DNA of 64,000 bases from Dryocosmus kuriphilus (Eukaryota; Arthropoda; Insecta; Hymenoptera; Cynipidae). Location: assembly GCA_038277395.1 (NCBI GenBank), contig CM076192.1, positions 131,451,570-131,515,569 of the forward strand. Reading direction: 5' to 3'. Positions 1-10,292 of this stretch are shown here, piece after piece. A program made the translations under genes and the position numbers. The notes beneath the pieces are model-generated. The model saw nothing but the letters and a program-made list of their open reading frames with translations. It was not told where the DNA came from and made no database searches. Numbering within the stretch: position 1 is the stretch's first letter; every line of letters begins with the position of its first letter.

Positions 1-2010
1 GAATGTTGCCTTACCGGCTTACATTCCTGCTCACTAGATTAATCTTGAATAATATTTTGGACGATTATTACATTTAGAAACTCTCCCTCAATTCATTATA
101 TACTTAGGTTCAAAAGATATTATCCTTATAATTACCGAGCAGAATTAATTTTCATATAAAATCAATTTTTAAATGACGATAATACGGTAAGAAGCGATAG
201 TAATAACACTAAGAATACTCTAAAAGAGTATTACCATCATATTTATGAAATAACTAAATTTAAGAGTCTTGCCAAATTTACAGGACCATTTTGCTTTTCA
301 AAGAAAAGCCCCCCATGTTGGGCGCTAAATTGTGACGTAGCCTTTTTCCAGAGATGTTAGCAGGGTCCTTTTCGGCCACGCACAAGCATAAAATCCAAAA
401 TACAAAATAAATTAAAATTGCAGTGACCGTTGGAAAAGAAAAGAAAAGAAAAGAAGAGAAAAGAAAATATTATACTTAAACGGAGAGCTAAAAGCGATAA
501 GAGGCAATTGATATTTATTTTCCCAACCAACCCTAACGCCTGTCAGGTAGAGGATAAACAGAGGCCACCAGGCTAATCATCCCTGACCTTGACAGTGCAC
601 CCGGACAATGAAAAAACGAAGGCCCAGCAGGCTAATCGTCCATGGCTCCGAGCTCGAGTTTCAATTAACGAAAATATTTCCTAAATCCAAACGATAACAA
701 ACGATAATTAATACCAGTTCCCCGAATCTCGATAATACCCTCAAAAATTTAAATAAATCCAAAATATATGACCAGTTTCGTCAATATCCTGAAAATTATA
801 GGTAAACCAAAAAAACGTATGGCCAGCTCAGTTCCTAAAGGCAGAGGGGGGTGTCCGGATGAATAAAATATTGGCAAGACCCCTTTTTTAAAGTGTATAA
901 AATAAAATCAACAATTTATTCAGAGTAACAAGGAGTCGAAAGAGATTACAAAAAGAATGTAAAATTAACAGATCCATTTCATAATAATATTTAAAAAACA
1001 ATCTTTTTAACAAAATCTACTCGAAGTAGGCTGGGCCAGAATAATGGGTCACAATTTAATTTCCGCGCTAATAATTTACCCTAATAACAAACTTTATTTG
1101 AAGGGTACGTTTAGAGAACAATAAACCGTAAATTGACCGCCAAAATAAATGCAGGAGGAGGGGGGGGGGTGGACAAGGGGAAATGAGTCGATTTTAGAAT
1201 ATCTTCACAATGGTATAATAAGATAGAAAAGGTCGTTAACTTAGCGGGGTTAGGGCAAATAATTACCAACACATGCTCTCATGACAAAAAAAAGGGAGGT
1301 TCTCCACTCTAAGTGGTCGGAATGGCAAAACGAAGTCTAGATTCAGAAAACGACTCCATATAGCAGCTACAAAAAAATGGGAAGAAATATCGAGAACACA
1401 TAATAAGTGACGTATAGAGGACCAAAAATATAAATAAAGGTCAATGAATGTAGGTAATTAACCAAGGTGGAGAGGGTGTCGGTGAAATCGGTCGAAATGT
1501 GTCTTGGGCAAGGGTCAAGTCAAAGGGATTGTGTTTCATCGTCCAAATGGCGTGTTCTATACAGGAGTTTATTTATTTCCATACTACATTACACACTTGC
1601 AAGAAAAAAAGATATCTTTCCGACACGGGACCAAAACTAGAGTTGAGGCACGAGGTCGACAAAAAAAAGAAATCATGTCTAAAAGGGGTTCAAAGTATGT
1701 CATAGAGAGCGTGTGAGATCAGAAATGAAACGGGTCGTAAATTAATTTAGTGATTGGGTCGAGGAAAATGGGTCCGTATGCGATTCAAAAAAAAAGAGGG
1801 AGTTCCAAAATACATTTCCGCGGAAATATAGTGCATTGAAGTTACGGGGAACGAGCGGTCAGGCGTCGGCACTCCAAAATATATTAATCTAGCTCCACAT
1901 TTCAACAATTGAATCCCTTACGACAAGGTGATTCGGCCAAGGAGAAATACAACCTAATAACGAGTTCCGTGTACTTAGCCAAACCACCCTGAAACAAAAA
2001 CTCGTACCTT
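1..2010. other. AT-rich stretch without recognisable genes
   Basis: No ORF here has family features; the two overlapping ORFs near 1499-1716 are short, in different frames and low in complexity. Small simple-sequence tracts are visible: an AAAAG-type tract near 433-470 and a run of ten G at 1160-1169. I see nothing else I can name. Confidence 0.5.
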
Positions 2011-2450
2011 ATTACGAACAGAAAATTCGTCGTCTATACGAGAAGGACTCAGCATACAAAGCTACACGCTTACACAATTGAGGGTACTGATGCACTAGCT
2101 GGCCACTGGTGCTACCGGTCGTTCCGTGGCTGCGGGAAGTCAACCGGTGCAGGAGTGGGGAAAGAGAGAGACTAAAGCGTGCGAAGCCAGTGTCCATGAG
2201 TTCTTGCGGTCAAGAGAGGGATGGACGAACTCCACTGCCCGCCAGTCTGCTCGGATGCCTTTACTACTCCTCGCTTCCTTCCTCCCTTCTCGCTGATTGG
2301 CTGTTTCCATGGGCGCGAAATCTCTTGGACTGGAATCCGAACCGCAGAATGCAGAGCCTTTGGAGATGGTTGAACTTCGGAGTGAGGATTGACGCTTTGG
2401 ACCTTGTTGCCAGCAGATGTAGGGTGGTTTTCCGGTAAACCCTCAAACGA
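2011..2450. other. GC-richer island of unknown nature
   Basis: This block is clearly richer in G and C than its surroundings and carries an inverted CCAAT box (gattgg, about 2296-2301). Overlapping ORFs exist on both strands but none has a recognisable domain. It could be a promoter-proximal region, an exon, or part of an LTR. The sequence alone does not decide. Confidence 0.3.
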
Positions 2451-3230
2451 ATTCGAGAAATATTGGTATTAGTAATATTCCTCCGATACAATATGGCGGA
2501 AATGCCTATCCAATGACGGATTTTGTGGTCATTTCGCCCTGGGCTTTTCCTTAAATTTAATATAATGGACAACCCTTAGCGACATATTCCAAAATTAACA
2601 TTATCTTAATTTTGAGGTAATTTTCCTTAGTACGCCCGCATCTGGAACTCGCCTTGGATCTAGGGCTATCGGTAGTACAATCCCGTTGAACCTGAAGAAA
2701 CTTGAATGAATCCGAAGTAACGTGAAGGAAGTAGACGAAGGTCCCTGAACTGTAGAAGCCTCGCTGAAAAGGAGGTAACATCCGACCCTAATCGACGAAT
2801 CGACGAGAAGACAGTATTCTTGAGCTTCCCAACTCAAGACCGCAAAAACACCCTCACAAATTGCCACAAAAAAAAATAAAATAACAAAGCCAAAATTTAC
2901 TAATATTACTTAAATTAATCTATAAACAGACCAAGGAGTGCCGAATCTACGCGTAGCGTCAAATACTTCGTCCTTACTTTAAAATTTAAATTTAGAATTT
3001 TAATTTTTGTGAGGTTGTCAAACTGCAACATCACAGATCTCAGCTTTCCTCGTCACCCAAGGGGTACTGCGGTGGGACGCGTTCCCGTTTTTTTTTACAT
3101 GGCGGGAATCTCCAATAGGCCTACACCATGCCACACATTTCTGTGTGGAGAAAAAAGATATACTTTTAATTTTCAAACAGTGCTAGCACGGAGCCTGGTC
3201 TGTAATTAATTTTAATTACCTTTTCATCCC
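2451..3230. other. No recognisable feature
   Basis: ORFs on both strands are short and show no family motif. I see no RNA gene or inverted repeat here. Confidence 0.4.
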
Positions 3231-3231
3231 G

Positions 3232-3311
3232 ATGATTTCAACTCGTTGATTTCATCTTGCTGATTTCAACTTGTTGATTTCATCTCGCTGATTCCTTATC
3301 TCGTTTATTTA
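3232..3311. repeat. 14-bp minisatellite, block 1
   Basis: Degenerate tandem copies of a 14-bp motif of the form ctYgYtgatttcaW (for example ctcgctgatttcat). Related blocks lie at 3731-3895 and 4317-4560. The blocks separate the two palindromic elements next to the 3' side of the Helitron. Confidence 0.8.
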
Positions 3312-3330
3312 ATTAGGGTTTAACCAAGCC

Positions 3331-3590
3331 CATATCATCGCTTATGTTCTGATACCGCCTAATCAGCATTCCTCTTTCAGAACCCACAAAATAGTGTATA
3401 ATTCTGAAACCGCTATTTGTTTCTTGCAAAAAAGGTTAGTTTCAGCATTTTTGTTCTTGACTCATCAAAATACTGAAGCTACCGTTTCTTGTAAGACACA
3501 ACTAGCAGTTTCAAAATTAAACAGTGTTTTGTGTGTTCTGAAAAATGAGGCATGTTGATTAGGTGGTATGAGAACATAAGCGACGATATT
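3331..3590. repeat. Palindromic (foldback) element, copy 1
   Basis: The left half starting catatcatcgcttatgttct is the near-exact reverse complement of the right half ending agaacataagcgacgatatt. Complementarity continues inward through the TTCTGAAAC/GTTTCA segments to a centre near 3460, so nearly the whole 260 bp can fold into one imperfect hairpin. A second copy lies about 586 bp downstream. Confidence 0.85.
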
Positions 3591-3730
3591 ACAAAATACT
3601 GAAGAACATAAAAAAAAAAAAATATTATAACACAAATATAGTATGATATAATTTATGATTACTTATATAAATATAATAATAAATAATTTATTAAATAATA
3701 ATATCATTAAATTATATAAAATTATTTTGT

Positions 3731-3895
3731 CTCACTGATTATCTCGCTGATTTCAACTCGCTGATTCCATCTTGCTGATGTTATGTCGCTAATTTCATCT
3801 TGCTGATTTTATCTCGCTGATTTCAACTTGCTGATTTCATCTCACTGATTTTATTCTCGCTGATTTCATCTCGCTGATTCTTTATCTCGTTTATT
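3731..3895. repeat. 14-bp minisatellite, block 2
   Basis: Same ctcgctgatttcat-type unit as block 1, with variants such as cttgctgatttcaa and ctcactgatt. Confidence 0.8.
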
Positions 3896-3916
3896 TAACT
3901 AGGGTTTAACCAAGTC

Positions 3917-4179
3917 CATATCATCGCTTATGTTCTAATAACGCCTAATAAACATTCCTCATTTTTCAGAACACACAAAATACTGTTTAATTCTGAAACC
4001 GCTATTTGTTTCTTGCAAAAAAGTTTAATTTCAGTATTTTTTTCGTTGAGTCATCAAAATACTAAAATCGCCCTTTCTTGTAAGACACAACTAGCAGTTT
4101 CAACATTAAACAGTGTTTTGTGTGTTCTGGAAAATGAGGAATGTTGATTAGATGGTACTAGAACATAAGCGACGATATT
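3917..4179. repeat. Palindromic (foldback) element, copy 2
   Basis: Diverged second copy of the palindrome at 3331-3590. It begins catatcatcgcttatgttct and ends agaacataagcgacgatatt, with matching internal order. Confidence 0.85.
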
Positions 4180-4316
4180 ACAAATTGCTGAAAAACATTA
4201 AAAAGAATATAGTTTAATACAAATGTAGTATGATATAATTTATGATTACTTATATACATATAATAATGAATAATATATGTAAATAATAATACCATTAAAT
4301 TATATTATGTTATTTT

Positions 4317-4560
4317 GTCTCACTGATTATCTCGCTGACTTCAACTCGCTGATTTCATCTTGCTGATATCAACTTGCTGATTTCATCTCACTGATTTTAT
4401 TTTCGCTGCTTTTGTCTCGTTGATTTCATCTCGCTGATTCCTTATCTCGTTTATTAAATTAGGTTTTAACCACTATTGTTATTATTTAACTCGCTGATTT
4501 CAACCCGCTAATTTCATCTTGCTAATTTTATCTCGCTAACTTTATCTTGGCTGGATTCAT
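4317..4560. repeat. 14-bp minisatellite, block 3
   Basis: Continuation of the ctcgctgatttcat repeat. It stops about 40 bp short of the stop codon of the Helitron polyprotein at 4596. Internal minisatellites are common in Helentron-type elements, so this could be the element's own 3' region. That link is inference. Confidence 0.75.
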
Positions 4561-4595
4561 TTTTGACGACTTTCTTTGAAAGTTTTTATATTGCT

Positions 4596-5576
4596 TCAAT
4601 ATAATTTATTTTTTTGCGGAAGTTGATGTATTTTGTTTTCAGAAAGCATTTTTGCAATTCGGGTTCTAAATTTGGATTCATCGTTAATTATTTTCTCAGG
4701 TTTATCACCAAAACATATTGAAGTGGCAAATGCAATTGCATATAGACCACAATCTGTCAAATTTGTCTGTTGTTGAACTGAATAAAATCTAACTTTTGGT
4801 TTCCACGGATATGAATTCTCCAAATACAATTTATGCTGTGATTCCAGGCATTTGTGATCCAGGCTACCATCTATATTCATTGTTACTCCATTATAATATG
4901 AACAAATCCAGTGACCAACATTTCCACTTCCAATATTGCCACGGAATAAAATTTGTAAATTAGATCTCACTTTCGGAATTTTTTGTATGCGATGAGGAAA
5001 TTGTAAATACAAAATGTCCTGATGTTGAAAACCGAATTGTGGGTTGATTATTTGCCCAAATTTATTGATATTATCAGATGCTAAACATACTCCCGGAGTT
5101 AAAATTTCCTCTATATTAAGCGCAACTGTATCTGGAATATCTAAAAGTAGGCTTAAATCTCCTTCATTTTCCATTATTATATTTTCATTATCAGAATGCT
5201 GGTACTTTATTTCTTTAAATTCTTGAGAAACATTCAAGTTTTCAAGCTCTTGAGATAACTTTAAATTGATATCAATTACATCTTCTTCTTCGGAAATTCT
5301 TAAACTATCAAACGACTTGAACAAAAATTGATTAGTTATCTGATCAATTTCATTAACGCCTTGAAAAGAACTTTCATTGTTCAAACTCATAGGATCCTCC
5401 CCAATTTGAATAAATATTGGTTTGTGATCTGAAAAATATGTTTCATATGTACCACAAGAACAATTTTCTATATTTGTAAATATCACGTCAATCTGAGTTT
5501 CAAAATCTATAGTGGAAATACCTTCTAGTAACTGTGATCTTAATTTACATTTAGATGTAAACGTTTTAAACTGCAA
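4596..5576 (-). pseudogene. Helitron C-terminus: end of EEP endonuclease plus Ulp1/C48-like cysteine protease
   Basis: This 326-codon segment starts inside the endonuclease domain; residues 49-51 are the S-D-H of the conserved SDHKP motif. An acidic linker (about 60-150) leads to a Ulp1/SENP-like (peptidase C48) fold. Candidate catalytic residues are His222 (GHWIC), Asp236 (NIDGS), Gln270 and Cys276 (TDCGLYAIAFAT), in the right order and spacing for this superfamily. Enzymes of this type cleave ubiquitin-like modifiers or polyproteins; here the protease might process the transposase polyprotein, which is inference. All four residues are intact although the rest of the element is broken. The preceding frame (5540-6406) overlaps, so one frameshift separates the two halves of the endonuclease. 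The segment ends in a stop at 4596. Confidence 0.85.
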
Positions 5577-6406
5577 TGACCGTTCAACATCATTAAATTA
5601 ATATTGAAGTCACCAATAACGATAATCGGTGGACTATTTTGTAAAACAAACTTCAGAGTAGTTGCTAAACTTTCTGTGAAAGCTGTATAGCTAATTGTTG
5701 GAGACTTATATCCTGCATTTATGACAATGTTGTCAAGCTTTAAACATATTAAATCAATCTGACCAAAATGCGTAGATTTTTCTTTTTCAAACTGTACACT
5801 ATGCTTTAATATCTGAGCTTGTATACCTTTTTTAACGAAAACAATAATTCCTCTTAAATGAATGTTTTCTAAACTGTCTGATCTGAGTATTTCCTGAAAA
5901 TTTGGTATTTCTAGAATATCCTTTGACTTCAATCGTGTCTCAGCAAATATTAAAATGTCTCCTCTCTGATAAGACTGGTCATTTACAGTTTTATTTGCAT
6001 GTTTTTTGAGCGATCTAGTGTTTAAGAAAATTATCTTTTTACCGTTAAAATTGATCAAGTTATTAAACGATAAAGTCAATTGACGATCACATTTTAATCG
6101 GTTCATTTCAATGGTACTACAATTCTCAGTCTTTCGTTTTGCTGGAGGTTTAAAATCGCCAATTATGTAAAGCCCTCGTAATTCTCTTGTACGACTAAGA
6201 GCAACATATATCATTGATTTTATTATTCTTTGATTTTTTCTCAAATCTAAACACACAAAGTCGTACGTTTGACCTTGACTCTTATGAATAGTTGTAGCCT
6301 CTGCGGCGACTATGGGAAATTGCTCTCTAATAACTTGATAACCTAATATTTCCGAATGTTTAATGGAATTCTCTGTCCTAAATCGGCGTAAGATTTTCAT
6401 CAACAT
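5540..6406 (-). pseudogene. Helitron segment: helicase C-terminal motifs plus N-terminal half of EEP endonuclease
   Basis: The first part carries the PIF1/RecD-like C-terminal helicase motif TIHKSQGQT followed by YVALSRTRELRGLYI. From about residue 125 the sequence becomes an endonuclease/exonuclease/phosphatase domain, seen as FLNTRSL, a FAETRL metal-binding Glu motif and IGDFNINL. The remaining EEP motif (SDHKP) sits in the next frame at 4596-5576, so a frameshift interrupts the domain near 5576. In Helentrons this AP-like nuclease follows the helicase, and its relation to non-LTR retrotransposon nucleases is known. Substrate and role in transposition are not shown by the sequence. Confidence 0.85.
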
Positions 6407-6584
6407 TATGTTTTATTATATATTCTTTAAATTTTGTTCGTGCATTCTTCCCTACTCTGTCAAGACTAAATTCGATCCATATTTTAGATATTTCATTTGA
6501 ATCTTCCTTAAATGTGATTTTTCTTAAAATACCACAAGCGCCATTTACTAATCCATCCTGAACGTCAATATTATTCGTAAGCAT
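6378..6584 (-). pseudogene. Helitron helicase segment (DGLVNGACG motif)
   Basis: Short in-frame fragment with DVQDGLVNGACGIL, the conserved stretch between the N- and C-terminal motifs of PIF1-like Helitron helicases. The 245 bp between it and the helicase core (6585-6828) has lost its reading frame, so part of the domain is unreadable. Confidence 0.75.
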
Positions 6585-6828
6585 GTATTTTATACCAATT
6601 TTAAAGAATACTTTGTATGGTAAACCGGCAGATTCTGTTGCTTTTTATTCTTCAGTGATTCTAATCGTTTGCTCTTTTCTTTTTCTGAAATATCTGCCAT
6701 TATGTGATCGTGAGCTTCCGACACAAATTCCTCCCCCTCAAATTTCTCTATCTTATTTCTGTTATACGAATCAACCAGATAATTCGCAGCATATAATCTA
6801 ATAGCATGATCTGGTACTTGATTCTCAT

Positions 6829-7707
6829 TTACACATCAACGTCTTCCTTTGTCACACCCTCATTGGCTAAATTATTCAATTCTGTAATTAATTTGGCTTC
6901 ATTCTTCTGTCTCATAACTTCAGTTATTTCATAAATCTCAAATTTGTCCCATAAACATGCGTGCGCTAGTGCACGCGTACATGATATTCTTGGATTTTTA
7001 AATACTGGCACATCCATAACTGGTGGCAGTTGATGGAGATCTCCTACAACTAATACTGATACTCCACCAAAAGGTTCGTTAACGCCTTTAATTTGTTGAA
7101 GTCTAGTATCTACCTGACTCAACATTCTAGCTCCAACCATCGATATTTCGTCAATAATTAAAAGTTTTAAATGGAACAATTGTATTCGAATGGTATTTGC
7201 TAGGTCTGAACTTAAATCTAGCATTTGCCAACTATTTTGAGAGATTGGTAATTTAAAACCCAAATGTAAAGTTACACCACCTATTAAAAATGCTGCTTTA
7301 CCAGATGGTGCACAAAACAAAACATGCATTACGTCTTGTTCTTCGCCTGGCTGCTTCGATAGACAGTAACTTATTGTTTGATAAATGGCATTTATTACTG
7401 TACCTTTTCCAACATCAGCAGATCCACTTAAGAAAATATGAAATGGCAATTGATTTGTCTTTACGCAGTGTAATGTGTGCATCACAATTTCTCGTTGTTT
7501 AACATTCAATTCTTCCATTATTTTGTGTACACCTTTTTCGGGTATCTTTTCAGGAGCAGTATATCCATTGCAGACGTGATCTTTAACAGTTTCTTTTCCT
7601 GTTTGTTCGAAAATATTCACTTCTTGATCCTCATCTAATTTATTCTTATTAAAGGTTTCTATTTCCTCTTCTTCAATGTCCTTAATAGCATCAAATACAT
7701 TTTCCAT
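6829..7707 (-). pseudogene. Helitron PIF1-like helicase core with altered P-loop
   Basis: Superfamily 1B helicase core that would unwind DNA during rolling-circle transposition. An acidic leader (residues 1-60) is followed by LNVKQREIV (Q-like motif), a Walker A at 95-102 reading GSADVGKG, a Walker B at 182-187 (LLIIDEISM) and the GDLHQLPPV motif at 222-230. The P-loop is abnormal: the family normally has a small residue where Asp98 sits and Ser or Thr after GK, but this copy has Gly102. ATP binding is therefore probably lost. The stretch 7708-8047 continues the polyprotein with linker sequence (IIRFRRYNQKQ, NYYREQIMLYLPWR motifs) but contains stops. Confidence 0.88.
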
Positions 7708-8047
7708 AGCTTCGTCTAATACTTTATCATCTACAGCGCAATACTTTTTTTTTATTTTGATTGTATCTATATTTTTGTGGTAAATAAGTACACAATCTTT
7801 ATCAATAATATCATTTTTTATTCACATCGCCACGGCAAATACAACATTATTTGTTCTCTATAATAATTAAAGGAATCTTGCTTCTGATTATATCTTCTAA
7901 ATCGAATAATTATTGGTTTATCACGTTCTTTTTCTCATCGTCTTTTTCACTTTGGTTTTCATCTTCATCATCGTTTTCATTTTTCTTTTTACTGGGGTTA
8001 GAGAAAGCTACAAAATCTGCTAAACATACGTTCTCTTTAAAAGAAGT

Positions 8048-8749
8048 TCACTTTTGATATTTAGTTATATAATCTTCCTTTAATACCTCTTCTGAATTGG
8101 CGTTTAAAGATTTTAATTCAGCTTCTGACTTCAGCATACGATCTCGCTCATTCTTGGGATTGGTATTTATAAAGACGACTTTTCTGCTGCTTTTAGCTCT
8201 TATTAAGGAAAGAACGTGATATGCAGCTTCTTGTGCGAACATAAGATTTCCATTCCAAAAAGCGTTGGCGAATTTCCTCAATTTTTCTTTGATTTCAACG
8301 TTGCCATTATTTAAATCTTCTACCGTTCGACGTAATAATTTTGATAATCCGCTATCAACTTTACTTACATAATTAAAAATGTACAATGCGCAACTGTATG
8401 GGTTTAGAATAAACTGAATGTCCATATTAGCTTCAAACAAACTGAGGATGTCTAAATTATAATAATTTATCGCTACTTCTGTACTCTTTCTCTGTAAGAA
8501 AATTCTAGTTCTTTTTATCGAGCTTCGAATTGCTAATAAATATTCGTCTTCTGTTAAATTCAAGCGCTCTAAAATATCATTAAATTCTACTAAGTCACTT
8601 GACTTTTTATAAAAATAATGCATTAATTTTTTAATTTCTTTAAAATTATTTCTTGCTATTGTTACTGTTTCATCGTCTACATCTTCTAAAGGATGTAGTG
8701 TCATTGTTCGCGGAATAACTGGAAGCGGATAATCAAATCTACATTTCAT
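8048..8749 (-). pseudogene. Helitron Rep domain, C-terminal part with tyrosine motif
   Basis: Continues the Rep domain after the HUH region. The stretch ANMDIQFILNPYSCALYIF followed by NYVSK matches the Helitron Rep motif that supplies the two catalytic tyrosines, and both Tyr (ALY, FNY) are present. Downstream FAQEAAYHVLSL and VVFINTNPKNERD are conserved Rep-helicase linker motifs. This fragment is open for 233 codons, but a frameshift separates it from the HUH part, and a stop at 8048 separates it from the helicase. Confidence 0.87.
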
Positions 8750-8793
8750 TTTATTTTTTCCCCCTTATTACGCGTGTGAGTATGCTGGTGTCG

Positions 8794-9120
8794 TTACACA
8801 GCCATCAAAGGATTATCTTCAACATGCTCACAAGTGATGAATTTATCAATAAATTCGATGCATTCTTGCTGTTTTTCAAAATCGTTCCTATCAAAATCAG
8901 GGGCATTTTTTAACGAAAGAAAAAAATGTGCGTAATGAGAATCTCTTAATTGGAATTCAATTCTAAAACAGTAGTCTACAACGGAATTTTCTCGAAAAGG
9001 ACCACCTTCTCCTTGTAAATAATTTGAAATTGCTCTGAATTTATTATCGAAGTACAATGCACACGTAACGGGATCTCGTCCAATAAAATCAGTTTTCGTA
9101 TTATCATCGAGATTTAATGC
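8794..9120 (-). pseudogene. Helitron Rep domain, HUH region with first His lost
   Basis: Reading in from about 9120, the frame gives DFIGRDPVTCALYFDNKFRA and then VVDYCFRIEFQLRDSHYAHF. The family consensus at the HUH motif is RGSPHxH; here the corresponding residues are D-S-H-Y-A-H, so the first metal-binding His is replaced by Tyr while the second is kept. The frame then stops at 8794, within a region equivalent to the HTHT motif. Confidence 0.85.
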
Positions 9121-9135
9121 TTCTTCTAAAGTAAT

Positions 9136-9974
9136 TCACTTGTTATCAAGAACATTCGCTAACATTGGCATTAATTCTGGCCACCATCTTTCTGCAGCTG
9201 ATAGAGTAAAAAAATGTGTTGGCTTTCCAATTTGTTGCACCATAGCTAGTATTTTCTTTTCTTCACCTTCCAAATATGCAGGCGACAAATGAATCTGTCT
9301 TAATACTTTATATGCTACATCATGTCTAATTGCGTCATTAATGAATCCTTCGCTAAGAACTTTCTCTGCAGGTAACTTTTCACTTGTTTTAAGTTGTCGC
9401 AAATATACATTTACCTGAGCAGACAAATTACTGTGCATTTTTTTGTTTGCCAAGTATAGGAGATACTTTGTTTCACATGCTCTTCTATCACTTCGTCTAA
9501 CTTCGGACTTGATTCGCGCAGTATCTGATACATCTGTTGTAAGATCATATCCTTCAAAAATTCTAGGATGACATAACGCGTTAAATGAGGTGTTGTCCAA
9601 GGAACTGCTTTATTATTTTTTCCAGGCGCTACAATTTGAGCAACTTTGGCAAATTCTGCATTCCTATCTAAAAGTAAAACTTCATTGACAATGTCCTCTT
9701 TAATATCATTGCCATTATCGTCAATTTCGTAATCAATAGCATAACTAATTTTACCGTCTCCATCGTCTAAAAATTTGGTTTCACAATCACGAACGTTATC
9801 TTTTTCATTTTCGTCTTCATCTTCAATTATAAAATTAAGCTTAACATCATAATTTTTCTCATACTGCTTGAAATAGTATTGATCTATTTTTATTCCATAT
9901 TTTTTATATAGAGGTGTGGACATTAAGTAACTGAATGCTTCGCAAATAGCAGCTGGTCTCACAATCTCATTCAT
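9136..9974 (-). pseudogene. Helitron_like_N domain, frameshifted
   Basis: Two overlapping frames carry one domain. Frame 1 (9411-9974) starts MNEIVRPAAICEAFSYLM, with PLYKKYGIKID, an acidic insert and VPWTTPHLTRYVI. Frame 2 (9136-9600) continues with ACETKYLLYLANKKMHSNL and NVYLRQLK, matching the conserved stretch before the HUH domain. A frameshift lies in the overlap 9411-9600. The region supplies the N-terminal part of the replication initiator. A stop at 9136 is followed by readable Rep sequence in the same frame. Confidence 0.85.
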
Positions 9975-9989
9975 GTAATCAGACTTATG

Positions 9990-10232
9990 TTATAGATTTC
10001 TCTTAAATTTTATTTGTACAATATCCATTTGATTAAATGGCCTAGGCAATGTACTAACTAGTTCATTCACATCACATGGGACATGTAAAACACTTCCTTT
10101 TAATGATAATTGTGGTTTTAGCGTGTAAGGTTTCAAAGCTCTGATTTGCTGAAATGCTATTACCGGTGATACTGAGACCGCTTCTAAATCGGACAAGTTC
10201 TTTACGCATGGGGGTACGACAGGAAATTTCAA
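9990..10232 (-). pseudogene. DUF6570-like segment of the Helitron polyprotein
   Basis: The sequence LKFPVVPPCVKNLSDLEAV, then SPVIAFQQIRALKPYTLK, then GSVLHVPCDVNELVSTLPR matches the conserved block found N-terminal to Helitron_like_N in many animal Helitrons (DUF6570). It is in frame with the downstream domain at 9974 but separated by a TAG stop at 9990 and from the upstream Cys motif by a TGA at 10293-10295. Both stops look like point mutations in otherwise readable sequence. Confidence 0.82.
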
Positions 10233-10292
10233 GCCATTACTAGTTGCTAATTTTGGAATTTTTCTGGCTCTAATGTTTCTATCGCATGTCCT

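Larger units (their letters stand above)
3312..4456. repeat. Tandem duplication of a palindrome plus spacer unit (about 585 bp)
   Basis: The sequence from aattagggtttaaccaagcc at 3312 recurs from about 3896 with the same order: palindrome, AT-rich spacer containing tagtatgatataatttatga, then 14-bp minisatellite. A third truncated start (aattaggttttaacca) lies near 4456. The arrangement points to tandem amplification of a composite unit. Confidence 0.8.

Noticed and set aside
1499..1716. Two overlapping plus-strand ORFs
   Set aside because: Short, different frames, no family features and no context.
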